This document shows positions 1 through 8,924 of a stretch of 57,482 nucleotides of DNA, piece after piece. The position numbers and the translations under genes were made by a program. Under the pieces are notes generated by a model. The model had not been told where the DNA came from. It saw only the letters and a list, made by a program, of their open reading frames with translations, and did not search any database. Source of the DNA: Fusobacteriaceae bacterium (GTDB lineage Bacteria > Fusobacteriota > Fusobacteriia > Fusobacteriales > Fusobacteriaceae); contig JAGNZR010000006.1 in the NCBI GenBank assembly GCA_017984315.1, positions 1 through 57,482 of the forward strand, in the 5' to 3' direction. Each line of letters opens with the position of its first letter. The stretch's first letter is position 1.

Positions 1-253
1 CAAAATTAAGTTCTTTTAACTCTTCTGAAACATTAATTTCTAGCCCTTTATAGTTTACTATCTCACCAGTTAAATATGCCCTTTTCAACGGACTGGCATA
101 AATTTTATGATACTCATATTTTTGTAGTCTATTTTTGGCTAAGTGACTTTGATAAATCCCTTTTTCATTTAATTCTGGATCCTTCCATCCAAAGAAGAGT
201 CTATTTTTGTTATATTCTGTTTCTCCATGCCTTACAAGAATTAATTTTCCCAT
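1..253 (-). CDS. cobC: Alpha-ribazole phosphatase-like histidine phosphatase, 3' part outside window
   Basis: The first about 84 codons of a minus-strand gene are visible; it starts with ATG at 253 and leaves the window at the left edge. The protein begins MGKLILVRHGETEYNKN, which carries the RHGE signature of the histidine phosphatase (phosphoglycerate mutase-like) superfamily, and later has the typical ASPLKRA segment. Family members in cobalamin clusters remove the 5'-phosphate from alpha-ribazole phosphate or adenosylcobalamin phosphate. The assignment to CobC rests on the gene lying 19 bases downstream of cobS and then cobU on the same strand; other histidine phosphatases share the motif, so context carries the call. 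No defect is seen in the visible part. Confidence 0.75.
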   Translation of the reverse strand, partial: MGKLILVRHGETEYNKNRLFFGWKDPELNEKGIYQSHLAKNRLQKYEYHKIYASPLKRAYLTGEIVNYKGLEINVSEELKELNF

Positions 254-272
254 TTCCCTCTCACTTTATTTA

Positions 273-1031
273 TTAAGCTATAAAATATAATAAAAATAGC
301 ATTACCACTTGTGTAAGTTCTAATACAGCTCCTAAAGTATCTCCCGTTACTCCACCTATCTTTCTAGTCATAAGTCTTGCAAAATAATACCCTAATATAG
401 CCATTATTGGAACAATAGCGATTATTGAAATATCAAGCTTAAAATATGTAAGAACCGCATAAGCATAACCCATTGTTATTAAAAAACTTATTAAAAACCC
501 TTTATAATCAGTCTGTTCTACAAAATCTTTTGCCATTCCACTAGTTCTAGCATAAGGTGCCGTAGCACAGTTTATAACTGTATTCATTCTTCCTATAACT
601 GGATATAATAAAATAAAAGCTCCCATTGGAAGTTCTATTGACTCTAAATCTGCTAAAAATATAATGTTAAGAATAAAATATAAAACTAAAACTATTACTC
701 CATTGGCTCCAACTCTTGAATCCTTCATAATTTCCAGCATTCTCTGCTTACTTCTATAACTAAAAATTCCATCAAATGTATCTGACAATCCATCTAAATG
801 CAGTGCTCCTGTAAGAATAACATAGATAACTACAATTATTGCTGCTATAACTAATGAAGAATTTATATACAGTGATAATAACGTATGGGCTGTATACATT
901 ATTAACCCTAATATTATCCCTACAAGTGGAAAAAATTTCATACTTTTTCCTACTCCGTCTTCGGTAAAATTGCTACTATTTCCAAGAGGTAATCTTGTTG
1001 TAAATTTAAAAAGCGCGATTAATCCTTTCAT
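273..1031 (-). CDS. cobS: Adenosylcobinamide-GDP ribazoletransferase (cobalamin synthase)
   Basis: A 252-residue polytopic membrane protein with the CobS/CobV signature GALHLDGLSDTFDG near residue 80 and a GDTLGAVLEL segment near the C terminus. CobS joins adenosylcobinamide-GDP to alpha-ribazole (or its phosphate) to give cobalamin (phosphate) at the cytoplasmic membrane, the last assembly step of the B12 lower loop. Length is normal for the family. It lies between cobU (65 bases upstream) and cobC, so the three probably form one transcript. The ATG at 1031 fits the family N terminus (MKGL), but the only strong ribosome site (AAGGAGG, 1066-1072) is 34 bases away with a perfect hairpin (1041-1065) between; see findings. 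Confidence 0.92.
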   Translation of the reverse strand: MKGLIALFKFTTRLPLGNSSNFTEDGVGKSMKFFPLVGIILGLIMYTAHTLLSLYINSSLVIAAIIVVIYVILTGALHLDGLSDTFDGIFSYRSKQRMLEIMKDSRVGANGVIVLVLYFILNIIFLADLESIELPMGAFILLYPVIGRMNTVINCATAPYARTSGMAKDFVEQTDYKGFLISFLITMGYAYAVLTYFKLDISIIAIVPIMAILGYYFARLMTRKIGGVTGDTLGAVLELTQVVMLFLLYFIA

Positions 1032-1040
1032 AATGTCTTT

Positions 1041-1065
1041 GTATACTATATTTAAAATAGTATAC
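1041..1065 (-). promoter_or_regulatory. Hairpin between ribosome site and start codon of cobS
   Basis: A perfect 9-bp inverted repeat, GTATACTAT with a 7-base loop, sits directly between the AAGGAGG ribosome site (1066-1072) and the cobS ATG at 1031. When folded it would bring the site to about 10 bases from the ATG. An alternative is that cobS begins at an in-frame ATT at 1058. Confidence 0.5.
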
Positions 1066-1096
1066 CCTCCTTTTCTTTTATATTTACTTAATTCAA

Positions 1097-1666
1097 CTAT
1101 TTAATTTTTATTTTCATACCAGAAACAACTAAATATGCTTCTGATGCTTCTTTACCCATGTATTGATTCATCCTTCCAGCAATATCTCTGTAATATCTCC
1201 CCAGGGGATATTCAGGCACTAAACCCATACCTACTTCATTGGATACTACTACTAAAATATTTTCAGTTTTTGATAAATAATTTATTACTTTTTCAACCTC
1301 ATTTTTTATGTTATCTTCAATTATGTCAACTCTCTCTTGAGTCACATTATCCCAATCGATATCTTTATGATCAAACATTAAATTATTTACCATATAAGTT
1401 AAACAATCTAATAAAATAACGTATTTTCCAGAAGTTCCTAATTTATTTTCCAATACTGAATCTAAATCCCTATATGACTCTATTGTTAACCAATTAGGAC
1501 CTCTTTGATCTTGGTGTTTTTTCACTCTATTTTGCATCTCTAAATCGAAAGGGACTGATGTGGCTAAGTAAACTTTTTCATACTGATCATACTCCCTCAC
1601 TATACTTTCAGCTAAAAAACTTTTACCGCTTCTAGCTCCCCCTGTTACATATATCAATTTTCCCAT
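1097..1666 (-). CDS. cobU: Adenosylcobinamide kinase / adenosylcobinamide-phosphate guanylyltransferase
   Basis: A P-loop protein of about 189 residues with Walker A GGARSGKS near the N terminus and the family segment GRYYRDIAGRMNQ near residue 155. CobU phosphorylates adenosylcobinamide and transfers GMP to it, giving the substrate for CobS. The open frame extends upstream to 1777, but that stretch overlaps the hpf terminator (1761-1793) and the cob promoter. The start at 1666 has CAGGAG (1675-1680) 8 bases upstream, and another ATG at 1672 is too close to that site. It is the first gene of the visible cob operon. Confidence 0.93.
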   Translation of the reverse strand: MGKLIYVTGGARSGKSFLAESIVREYDQYEKVYLATSVPFDLEMQNRVKKHQDQRGPNWLTIESYRDLDSVLENKLGTSGKYVILLDCLTYMVNNLMFDHKDIDWDNVTQERVDIIEDNIKNEVEKVINYLSKTENILVVVSNEVGMGLVPEYPLGRYYRDIAGRMNQYMGKEASEAYLVVSGMKIKIK

Positions 1667-1712
1667 TTTCATATCTCCTGTTGCTATTATTTTCCTTAAA
1701 TAAACTACCTTA

Positions 1713-1741
1713 ATTATAACATAATTTTTTTTACAAAAGAA
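1713..1741 (-). promoter_or_regulatory. Probable promoter of the cob genes
   Basis: On the minus strand a consensus -10 TATAAT (1713-1718) is preceded after 17 bases by a weak -35 TTCTTT (1736-1741). It lies just downstream of the hpf terminator and upstream of the cobU ribosome site. No cobalamin riboswitch features are seen in the short leader. Confidence 0.5.
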
Positions 1742-1756
1742 CATATATTTTCCGCA

Positions 1757-1794
1757 TATAAAAACGGCAGTTTCCATGTAGTGGATACTGCCGT
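1757..1794 (-). terminator. Intrinsic terminator after hpf
   Basis: On the minus strand ACGGCAGT pairs with ACTGCCGT, extended by TCC/GGA past one A-A mismatch, and is followed by a run of five T. It lies just past the hpf stop. Confidence 0.85.
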
Positions 1795-1804
1795 CACTCT
1801 TAAC

Positions 1805-2353
1805 TTATTTTCTCTTAACTGGTTCTATATGTCCATAGTCTCTATTATCTCTCAAATACACAACATTCATGTCCCCTGTTTCAGAGTTTATAAATGGATA
1901 AAACTGTCTTTGTAAGCATTCTAATTGTAAAATAGCCTCTTCTAAACTCATTGGTCTTGTATCTAAAGTAGTATTAACTACAGCTCTCTCAGCTTCTTTT
2001 TCTACCATTTTAGTTTCAGCATTATACTTAAAGCTTTTAAAATGTCCTACATGATTGTCATCTCTTCTTTTTTCTTTAGCTTTCTTTAATTGAGCTTCTA
2101 TAATATCAGCTGCTTCATCAATTGCAGCATATAAATCTGCATCAATAGTACTAGTCTTTAATGTCCCACCACTTATATACACTTTTATATCTACAGTATG
2201 AGAATTTCCTGTTTTTAATTTAGCCGCTGCTAAAGTAACATCTATCTCCATTATTCTATCGAAATATTTGCTTGCTCTTCCAATTTTCTCCTCAACATAA
2301 TTTTTAATTGCAGGTGTTACCACTAAATGTTTCCCGTGAATTATCATTTTCAT
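1805..2353 (-). CDS. hpf: Ribosome hibernation promoting factor, long form
   Basis: About 182 residues. The N-terminal S30AE/HPF domain (about 1-100) binds the 30S subunit, and the C-terminal domain (about 125-180, RPMSLEEAILQLE and a tail ending YGHIEP) is typical of long-form HPF, which dimerises 70S ribosomes into 100S particles during starvation. An ATG at 2368 is also in frame but lies within the ribosome site (GGGAG, 8 bases before the ATG at 2353), so the start MKMIIHGKHL is preferred. It is monocistronic or the last gene of the upstream minus-strand group, and is closed by a strong terminator. Confidence 0.93.
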   Translation of the reverse strand: MKMIIHGKHLVVTPAIKNYVEEKIGRASKYFDRIMEIDVTLAAAKLKTGNSHTVDIKVYISGGTLKTSTIDADLYAAIDEAADIIEAQLKKAKEKRRDDNHVGHFKSFKYNAETKMVEKEAERAVVNTTLDTRPMSLEEAILQLECLQRQFYPFINSETGDMNVVYLRDNRDYGHIEPVKRK

Positions 2354-2409
2354 AAATACCACTCCCATTAACTTTGTGTCACTCTATGTTGCTTCTGTAA
2401 TATTCTATT

Positions 2410-3102
2410 CTAATATAATTCTAATTTTCCTTTTTTTAATATTAAAATTTTTGAAGTTATATTAGCCAACTCTTTAGAATGGGTTACAACTATTATGGTT
2501 TGCTTCAACTCTTTATTTATTTTTATTAATAAATTATGTATCATCTCACTTGTTTCTTCATCTAAATTCCCAGTAGGCTCATCTGCTAAAATTATTTTTG
2601 GGGAATTTATTAAGGCTCTTGCAATAGCAACTCTTTGTTTTTCTCCACCTGACAGTTGTGTGGGTTTATGGTTCTCTCTCTCTTCTAAACCTACAATTTT
2701 TAAAAGCTCTTTTGCTTTTGCTTTAATCTCTTTTTCAGATTTGCTATTGTTGACAAGTGCTGGAAGCATTACATTTTCTAAAGCAGTAAACTCATGTAAT
2801 AGATAGTGAAATTGGAATACAAACCCTAAGTTTTTATTTTTTAAAAAATCTTTATCTACATCTTTAGCATTAGTTATATCTAGACCATTAATTAATAGTT
2901 CACCTGAATCAGGTTTATCTAAAATCCCCATTAAATTAAGCAAAGTGGATTTTCCACTCCCTGATTTTCCTACTATAGATATAAAATCTCCTTTTCTTAC
3001 CTCTAACTCTAAATCTTTTAATATATGTAAATTCTCATTTTTTTGTATATAGTGCTTATTTATTTTGCTCATTTTTAAAACTATTTCATTTTCATTATTC
3101 AT
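2410..3102 (-). CDS. ABC transporter ATP-binding protein, LolD/MacB type
   Basis: A 230-residue ATPase with Walker [10 protein letters not shown] (about residues 44-52), signature LSGGEKQR, Walker [10 protein letters not shown] and an H-loop in VVTHS. It is closest to the LolD/MacB/FtsE family, which powers extraction of lipoproteins or export of molecules by permeases with a large extracytoplasmic domain. It overlaps the 3' end of the permease gene at 3095 by 8 bases, so the two are translated together. The ribosome site AGGAGG is 9 bases upstream of the ATG and inside the permease gene. LolD is a reasonable inference in an outer-membrane organism, but a macrolide- or peptide-type exporter cannot be excluded. 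Confidence 0.88.
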   Translation of the reverse strand: MNNENEIVLKMSKINKHYIQKNENLHILKDLELEVRKGDFISIVGKSGSGKSTLLNLMGILDKPDSGELLINGLDITNAKDVDKDFLKNKNLGFVFQFHYLLHEFTALENVMLPALVNNSKSEKEIKAKAKELLKIVGLEERENHKPTQLSGGEKQRVAIARALINSPKIILADEPTGNLDEETSEMIHNLLIKINKELKQTIIVVTHSKELANITSKILILKKGKLELY

Positions 3103-4255
3103 ATTTTAATGCCTCCTGAGTTTCTAATTTTGATGCTCTATAGGCAGGAAATATGCTAGATATAAGGATAATTAAAAAATTAGCGCTCACTATTATAAGT
3201 ATCTCTTTTATAGAGATTATTACAGGGATTTTTTCTATATAGTATATAGAGCTAATTCCTGGTATTGAGTAATTTTTTATATACCATAAAATTAATAATG
3301 CGAATATTACTCCTAAAACTATCCCTAGAACTCCTAAAATTAGTCCTTGCAACATAAAGATTTTTGAAATATTTTTCTTAGAATAACCCATAGCCCTTAG
3401 GATCCCTATATCTTTTATTTTTTCTCTAACTAGCATATTAAGTGTAACCCAAACTACAAATCCTGCTATAACTACAATTAATGAAAAAACGATTATCATC
3501 ACTGTTTTCTCTAAAGCTAAAGCAGATAAGAGATTTTTATTTAATTCACCCCAAGTTCTGCAGTATAAACCTAATTTTAATGAAATTTCTTTAGCTATTT
3601 TTTCTGCTGCATAAGGATCATTTAGTAGAATATCAAATTCATCAACTAAATCACCATTATAAGTTATGTATTGTGCAGCTTTAAGATTTATCATCACAAC
3701 ATTTGCATCATAGTCATAATACCCCGTTTGAAATACTCCTGTTACTTCAAATTTTATCTCCTTTCCATCTGGAGAGATTATTCCTATCTTATCGCCAACT
3801 TGAACCCCTGAATTATTAGACATTTCACTGCCTATTATGACACTGTTGTTGCTCTCTTTTATCTCTCCTATTATCATTTTTTCATCGAGTTTCATATATT
3901 TTTTTGCAGATTTCATATCAAAGCCTTGAATTTTAATCCCAGATACATAATCCCCCTGTCTGTTTTTAAACTTCATTATCCCTTGAGTGGGAATATTTGC
4001 AACAACACCTTTTACACCTTTTATACTTTCTATTTTTGCCTTTAATTCTTCATAATTTTCTATTTTTTTAGGTGGCTGATATCTTATATGGCTAGTGATA
4101 GATAGTACACTTTTTATCATATTTGAATCCAATCCATTTGAAATACCAATAGAAACTGTTAAAACTAAAATTCCTATCATTATCCCTATAATAGATACGA
4201 TACTCTGCCTTTTTCTTTCTAATATATATTTTTTTGCAATAAAAAACTCTATCAT
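3095..4255 (-). CDS. ABC transporter permease, LolC/LolE-MacB type
   Basis: A 386-residue FtsX/LolC-type permease: one N-terminal membrane helix (about 18-40), a MacB-like extracytoplasmic domain (about 45-235), then three C-terminal helices (about 255-280, 300-325, 345-375) with the FtsX-family segment [13 protein letters not shown]. It works with the ATPase encoded just downstream. Only one permease gene is present, so if this is a Lol system it would act as a homodimer rather than a LolC-LolE pair. It starts 21 bases after recQ and probably shares that transcript. Substrate is unknown from sequence. Confidence 0.87.
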   Translation of the reverse strand: MIEFFIAKKYILERKRQSIVSIIGIMIGILVLTVSIGISNGLDSNMIKSVLSITSHIRYQPPKKIENYEELKAKIESIKGVKGVVANIPTQGIMKFKNRQGDYVSGIKIQGFDMKSAKKYMKLDEKMIIGEIKESNNSVIIGSEMSNNSGVQVGDKIGIISPDGKEIKFEVTGVFQTGYYDYDANVVMINLKAAQYITYNGDLVDEFDILLNDPYAAEKIAKEISLKLGLYCRTWGELNKNLLSALALEKTVMIIVFSLIVVIAGFVVWVTLNMLVREKIKDIGILRAMGYSKKNISKIFMLQGLILGVLGIVLGVIFALLILWYIKNYSIPGISSIYYIEKIPVIISIKEILIIVSANFLIILISSIFPAYRASKLETQEALKYE

Positions 4256-4275
4256 TTTATTTATCCTTTTTAATT

Positions 4276-6156
4276 TTATTTTAGTACATCTTTTAATACT
4301 CTATCAATTTCTAACAGAGAGCTGTTTATATTTAACTGCTCTTTTATTATTTCTAATCTCTCTTTACTGTAATAAAAATTTTCATCTTTGAAATCTCTAT
4401 TTATAATATTTAAAAATCTTTCTCCATAATTTTTAAATTTTTGATTACCTACTCCCCTTATTTTAAGCATCTCCCATCTCGTCTGAGGTTTTTTGTCAGA
4501 GAGTTCCATCAGCGTTAAATCTGAAAATATGTTATATGGAGCTACCCCCTCCTCTTTTGAAATTTTTTCTCTTAGCTCCAAAAATTCTTGGAATAGTTCA
4601 TCGTTATAATAATCAAAAGTTACTTTTTCGCCTTTTTTTCTTTTTAAATTTTTTAAAGATTTTACTACATCATAAGCTTTCTTTGTTAAATTCAAAATAG
4701 GAAAACTTCCTGCACTTTGATAAAGATATTTCTCAGATATTAAAAAATTAACAAACTCCTCTAGCCACACTCTCTCTTTATCTTTCATTATTCCAAATGT
4801 ACTAAGTGTTTGATAACCTTTTTTTTCAAGTTTTGTATCTAGTTTTCCCAGTAATATATTTACAAGAGAACTTACACCAATGCTCTCTTTAGCCCTTCCA
4901 ATACATGAAAAAACCATCTGTGCTTCCTCTGTTAGTTCTTCTATATCTTTTACTCTAGAACAATTATAGCAATTTCCACAATAATTTTTTATTCTTTTTT
5001 CACCAAAATATTTTAAAATATATTCTCTATAACAACTCTCAATATATGCATAATCTACCATTTTATCCAATTTTTTTAATTTTATCTTTTTTATCTCTTG
5101 AGTTAATTCGGAATTATTTTCAATAAAATACTTATGAGTTCCCTCATCCTCTTCATAAAAAAGCAAAACTGCTTCTCCTGGAGCACCATCTCTCCCAACT
5201 CTTCCCATCTCTTGATAATAGCTTTCTATATCTTTTGGAATATTTCTATGAATTACATATCTGACATTTGATTTATCTATCCCCATTCCAAAAGCATTTG
5301 TAGCTATTATAATTTTTATCTCATCTTTTACAAATTTTTCCTGAGATTCTACTCTCTCTTCGTTAGTTAGACCAGCATGATATTTGGCAACATTAAAACC
5401 TTTTAATTTAAGATATGCATATAGACTATCCACCTCTTTTCTTGTAGTAGCATATATTATCCCCGATTTATTTTTATTCTCATTGATATATTTTACTATA
5501 AATGCTTCTGGTTCTTTCCCTCTTTCAACTTTCATATAAATATTGGCCCTATCAAAACTGTCAACATGAACATCATAATTGCTCATCTCCATTTTGGTGA
5601 TGATATCCTCTTTAACTTCAGGAGTTGCTGTGGCAGTTAATGCTAAGACTTGAATCTTTTTTCCTATTTTTTTTGAAAATTCAGGAATAACTAAGTATGT
5701 TTTTCTAAAATCATGTCCCCATTGTGAGATGCAATGGGCTTCATCTATGGCTAATAAAGAGATTTTTATCTCTTTCATCATATTAATGAAACTTTCATTT
5801 TCCAATCTTTCAGGAGATACATATAATATTTTTATCTTATTATTTTTTATTTTTTTTATAATTTCAATGTACTCCTCTTTAGATAGAGAAGAGTTTAAAA
5901 AAGCTGACTGTATCCCTAAAATATCTAAAGCATCAACTTGATCTTTCATAAGGGAGATAAGTGGCGATACAACTATTGTCAACCCTTTAAATATAAGGGA
6001 TGGAATTTGGTAACATACAGATTTCCCTCCCCCTGTGGCAATAATTCCCAAAGTATCTCTCCCTTTAAGAACTGACTCCACTATAGCTGTTTGTCCCTCT
6101 CTAAAATCATCATATCCATATATTGTTTTAAGAAGTTTTCTAGCCTCTTTAATCAT
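4276..6156 (-). CDS. recQ: ATP-dependent DNA helicase RecQ
   Basis: About 626 residues, the usual length. Order: superfamily 2 helicase core with Walker A TGGGKSVCYQIP and the DEAH box in AIDEAHCISQWGHDFR, helicase C-terminal domain with GMGIDKSNVRYVIH, a zinc-binding RQC segment with CGNCYNC near residue 395, and a C-terminal HRDC domain (about 530-600). RecQ unwinds recombination and replication intermediates 3' to 5'. ATG codons exist at 6171 and 6156; the latter is preferred because AAGGAT lies 7 bases upstream. It follows nrdJ after a terminator. Confidence 0.95.
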   Translation of the reverse strand: MIKEARKLLKTIYGYDDFREGQTAIVESVLKGRDTLGIIATGGGKSVCYQIPSLIFKGLTIVVSPLISLMKDQVDALDILGIQSAFLNSSLSKEEYIEIIKKIKNNKIKILYVSPERLENESFINMMKEIKISLLAIDEAHCISQWGHDFRKTYLVIPEFSKKIGKKIQVLALTATATPEVKEDIITKMEMSNYDVHVDSFDRANIYMKVERGKEPEAFIVKYINENKNKSGIIYATTRKEVDSLYAYLKLKGFNVAKYHAGLTNEERVESQEKFVKDEIKIIIATNAFGMGIDKSNVRYVIHRNIPKDIESYYQEMGRVGRDGAPGEAVLLFYEEDEGTHKYFIENNSELTQEIKKIKLKKLDKMVDYAYIESCYREYILKYFGEKRIKNYCGNCYNCSRVKDIEELTEEAQMVFSCIGRAKESIGVSSLVNILLGKLDTKLEKKGYQTLSTFGIMKDKERVWLEEFVNFLISEKYLYQSAGSFPILNLTKKAYDVVKSLKNLKRKKGEKVTFDYYNDELFQEFLELREKISKEEGVAPYNIFSDLTLMELSDKKPQTRWEMLKIRGVGNQKFKNYGERFLNIINRDFKDENFYYSKERLEIIKEQLNINSSLLEIDRVLKDVLK

Positions 6157-6243
6157 AATTTCATCCTTCATAAAATATTTTTTATATTTCAGTATATCAT
6201 ATTTTTCATTAAATATTTCATATTAATTTTTGGATTTTTAAAT

Positions 6244-6275
6244 AAAAAATAGAGGTTATAAAACCCCTATTTTTG
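6244..6275 (-). terminator. Intrinsic terminator after nrdJ
   Basis: On the minus strand AAAAATAGGGG pairs with CCTCTATTTTT (one G-U pair), followed by T-rich sequence. On the plus strand the same position is an A-C mismatch, so the hairpin is best in the nrdJ direction. Confidence 0.8.
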
Positions 6276-6309
6276 CGTTAATATCTGATTATTTTAAAAC
6301 TCAATTATA

Positions 6310-8613
6310 CTATTCGCATTTAGAATATCCACAACTTCTGCAAGAGTAGCATCCACCAGTGATATCTATCTGCTCTCCACACTCAGGACAGTGAGCAACT
6401 TCTAAAGGGTTCACAGTTAATTCTATATTTTTTTGAACCTCTTTAATCTCCTCTTTTAACTCTTCCTCTTTAATTCTTTGAGCAGCTAATTGTGCATCTT
6501 TAAGTCCCATCTCTTGCTCAAATTTCTTAAGAACGTTAAGTATAGCTGTTGGGCATGTATTCCCTTTACCTATCTCTTTGTCTCTTGTTCTTGCTATAGC
6601 AAAAGATGTGCATCCGCTAACACCTTCTACTGCTCTTTCAAGCATAAATAAGTTTCCACCTAATCTTAAAATACCTGACATATAGATAGCTACAGCCTGG
6701 ATATTTTTCTCACATCCACCCTCACCACTTCTAATTACATATAGATCTTGAATAGCTCTTTCTGACGGTGAATAACCTATCATCACTTTAAGTTTTCCAC
6801 ATCCTATTTTTAAAGAGTTTGGATAGTAAATAGTGTCATCTGCTATCTCTTTTAACTCCCCTCTAGGAAGTTCCATAGAACCTGCTATTAATGCATTGCT
6901 CACTGGCAACATAGTTTTTTCTGATTTTTTAGGCTCTACAGTCAGTATCCCCTCTCTTCTACAACCACTTCTATATATAGTTGCACCTTTAAGCCCATTT
7001 CTCCAAGCTTCTAAATATATATTTTCAACCTCTTCCACAGTTGTTTTATTAATTAAGTTTATAGTTGAAGAGATTGAGGCATCTATTCTTTTTTGCCATA
7101 CTCCCTGCATCTTAATTCTATCTAATGGCTCTAAATTCTGAGCTGTAACATAGTAGTCAGGTAACTGTTCATCATCCTCTAACCCATTATCATCTAAATA
7201 TTTTTTTGCTATTGGAGTAAACACTTTATAAAACTTATCCTCTCCGTGTAAGCTCTCTGTCTTTCTAGTATATGAAAATGCAAAGTTAGGTTCTATACCT
7301 GTACTCATCTGTAACATTGTACCAATTGACCCTGTTGGTGCTATTGTTAAAAGCTGTGAATTTCTAAGCCCATATTTTTTTACCAACTCTATTGTTTCAG
7401 GAGTTGCATTTTCATGTAAAAAAGGTGAAGCTAATACTTTATCTAATTTAAAATTAGGGTAAGCTCCCTCCTCTTTTGCCAATAAAGCACTTGCTTTTAT
7501 TGCAGAATCTATCATTGTTTTTGCTACTTTATCACAAAATTCTAAAGACTCTGGAGTTCCATATTTTAATTTTAACTCTATTAGTAAATCTCCTACACCT
7601 AAAATTCCAAGACCGATTTGTCTCCAATCTCTTACTGATTCTCTTTGCTCTTCTAATGGATGCAGTGGTAACCCTTCATCTAAAACCTCATTTAAAGCTT
7701 TAACTCCGTTAGTTACTCCTTCTTTAAACTTTTCGAAATTAAATACACCATTTTCAATAAACGCAGGTAGAATCATAGATCCTAATAGACAGCTTCCACC
7801 TGCTGGTAATGGCTCCTCAGCACAAGGGTTAGTCCCTGCATATTCAAATTCTTCATCTTCACTTAAAAGGTTCCAACTTGAGATTCTATCCCAGAAAAGT
7901 ACTCCTGGCTCTGCAAAATCCCAATTTTGTCTTGCAAACTCTCTAAAAAGCATTCTTGCATCTAACTCTTTCTCTATTACCTCTCCAGTATCTGCAACTT
8001 CATATCTAACAGTATAACTCTTTTTATCTATAACAGCATTCATAAAATTTTCATCTATTCTTACAGAGATGTTAGCTTTTTTTATTTTATCTAAATCAGA
8101 TTTTATTTTAATAAAATCCTCTATATCAGGGTGATTAACATCAATAGAGATCATAAGTGCCCCTCTTCTACCCTTTTGACCTATTATATCTGTTGTAAGA
8201 TTGTATAGGTCCATGAAAGATATAGCACCTGTTGTACTTTTAGCAGCATTATTTACAGAACTCCCTTTCGGTCTAAGTTTAGAGATGTCTACTCCACACC
8301 CTCCACCATATGAGTATGTTCTTGCTAATTTTTTTGCTGTTTCAAATATAGATTCAATGTTATCCTCTGGGGGAGCTATTACATAACAGTTTGAATATGT
8401 TATTTTTCTTCCTAATTTATGTAACCCTCTATTAGATAAGATTCTTCCTGCAAATATAAACTCCTTATTAAAAATCATATCCTTTATATAATCTTTTCCA
8501 CCAGAGATTCTATTTACCCATTGTACAAAACTCTCTTCACCATTTTTATATTTTTTACTCCATATATCTTGTCCTAACTTATTGTTTTCTCCTAACCATT
8601 TTTCTACAGTCAA
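6310..8613 (-). CDS. nrdJ: Adenosylcobalamin-dependent ribonucleotide reductase (class II)
   Basis: A 767-residue class II ribonucleotide reductase: catalytic-barrel motifs NPCAEEPLP and APTGSIGTMLQMSTG, N-terminal SNCYV cysteine segment, and a C-terminal zinc-ribbon-like tail with CPECGE and CRSCGYSKCE that should carry the redox-active cysteines. The family makes deoxyribonucleotides using a B12-generated thiyl radical, needs no oxygen, and is cytoplasmic. The start is TTG at 8613 with AGGGGG five bases upstream; no ATG is available nearby. The need for adenosylcobalamin fits the cob genes 5 kb away. A promoter and possible NrdR-type operator lie upstream. Confidence 0.95.
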   Translation of the reverse strand: MTVEKWLGENNKLGQDIWSKKYKNGEESFVQWVNRISGGKDYIKDMIFNKEFIFAGRILSNRGLHKLGRKITYSNCYVIAPPEDNIESIFETAKKLARTYSYGGGCGVDISKLRPKGSSVNNAAKSTTGAISFMDLYNLTTDIIGQKGRRGALMISIDVNHPDIEDFIKIKSDLDKIKKANISVRIDENFMNAVIDKKSYTVRYEVADTGEVIEKELDARMLFREFARQNWDFAEPGVLFWDRISSWNLLSEDEEFEYAGTNPCAEEPLPAGGSCLLGSMILPAFIENGVFNFEKFKEGVTNGVKALNEVLDEGLPLHPLEEQRESVRDWRQIGLGILGVGDLLIELKLKYGTPESLEFCDKVAKTMIDSAIKASALLAKEEGAYPNFKLDKVLASPFLHENATPETIELVKKYGLRNSQLLTIAPTGSIGTMLQMSTGIEPNFAFSYTRKTESLHGEDKFYKVFTPIAKKYLDDNGLEDDEQLPDYYVTAQNLEPLDRIKMQGVWQKRIDASISSTINLINKTTVEEVENIYLEAWRNGLKGATIYRSGCRREGILTVEPKKSEKTMLPVSNALIAGSMELPRGELKEIADDTIYYPNSLKIGCGKLKVMIGYSPSERAIQDLYVIRSGEGGCEKNIQAVAIYMSGILRLGGNLFMLERAVEGVSGCTSFAIARTRDKEIGKGNTCPTAILNVLKKFEQEMGLKDAQLAAQRIKEEELKEEIKEVQKNIELTVNPLEVAHCPECGEQIDITGGCYSCRSCGYSKCE

Positions 8614-8680
8614 TTTTTCCCCCTTAAAGTTTAGTAACTATTTTTTTTAACTTCACTTCTTTATATCTTATATCGAGGTT

Positions 8681-8710
8681 AGTATAGCACATTTTATTTT
8701 ATTTTGTAAA
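8681..8710 (-). promoter_or_regulatory. nrdJ: Probable nrdJ promoter
   Basis: On the minus strand a TATACT -10 (8681-8686) follows a TTTACA -35 (8705-8710) with an 18-base spacer. The -35 lies within a perfect 11-bp inverted repeat (ATTTTGTAAAA, 8701-8711 and 8717-8727), a possible operator. Confidence 0.55.
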
Positions 8711-8749
8711 AGCATTTTTTACAAAATATTGTGTTCATTTTTTATAACA

Positions 8750-8765
8750 ACACTATATATAGTAT
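8750..8765. promoter_or_regulatory. Candidate NrdR box in the nrdJ-mnmH intergenic region
   Basis: ACACTATATATAGTAT matches the known NrdR operator consensus ACACWATATATWGTGT at nearly every position. It lies about 65 bases upstream of the nrdJ -10. A second, poorer palindrome (ACAAAATATTGTGT) lies at 8721-8734. The rest of the 311-base gap 8614-8924 is AT-rich; I see no RNA gene or cobalamin riboswitch in it. Confidence 0.4.
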
Positions 8766-8924
8766 ATATTTGATTTTTTTATTTTCACAATTTCATTTTT
8801 TTTAATAAATTTTTTATTTTTTTTTAGCAATTTTATAAAAGTATTCTTATTATTTAAAATATATGATAAAATAACTAGATAAATAAATTTAAATTTTTTT
8901 AATGGAGGGTATTTTTAATACTTT

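Noticed and set aside
76-276. Plus-strand ORF of 66 codons at the left edge
   Set aside because: It is antisense to the cobC fragment, which has the RHGE motif and a proper start.
1667-1777. N-terminal extension of cobU
   Set aside because: It overlaps the hpf terminator and the cob promoter, and the good ribosome site is at 1675-1680.
8614-8924. Possible cobalamin riboswitch upstream of nrdJ
   Set aside because: The region is almost pure A/T without the conserved GCCACTG box or B12-box-like sequence.
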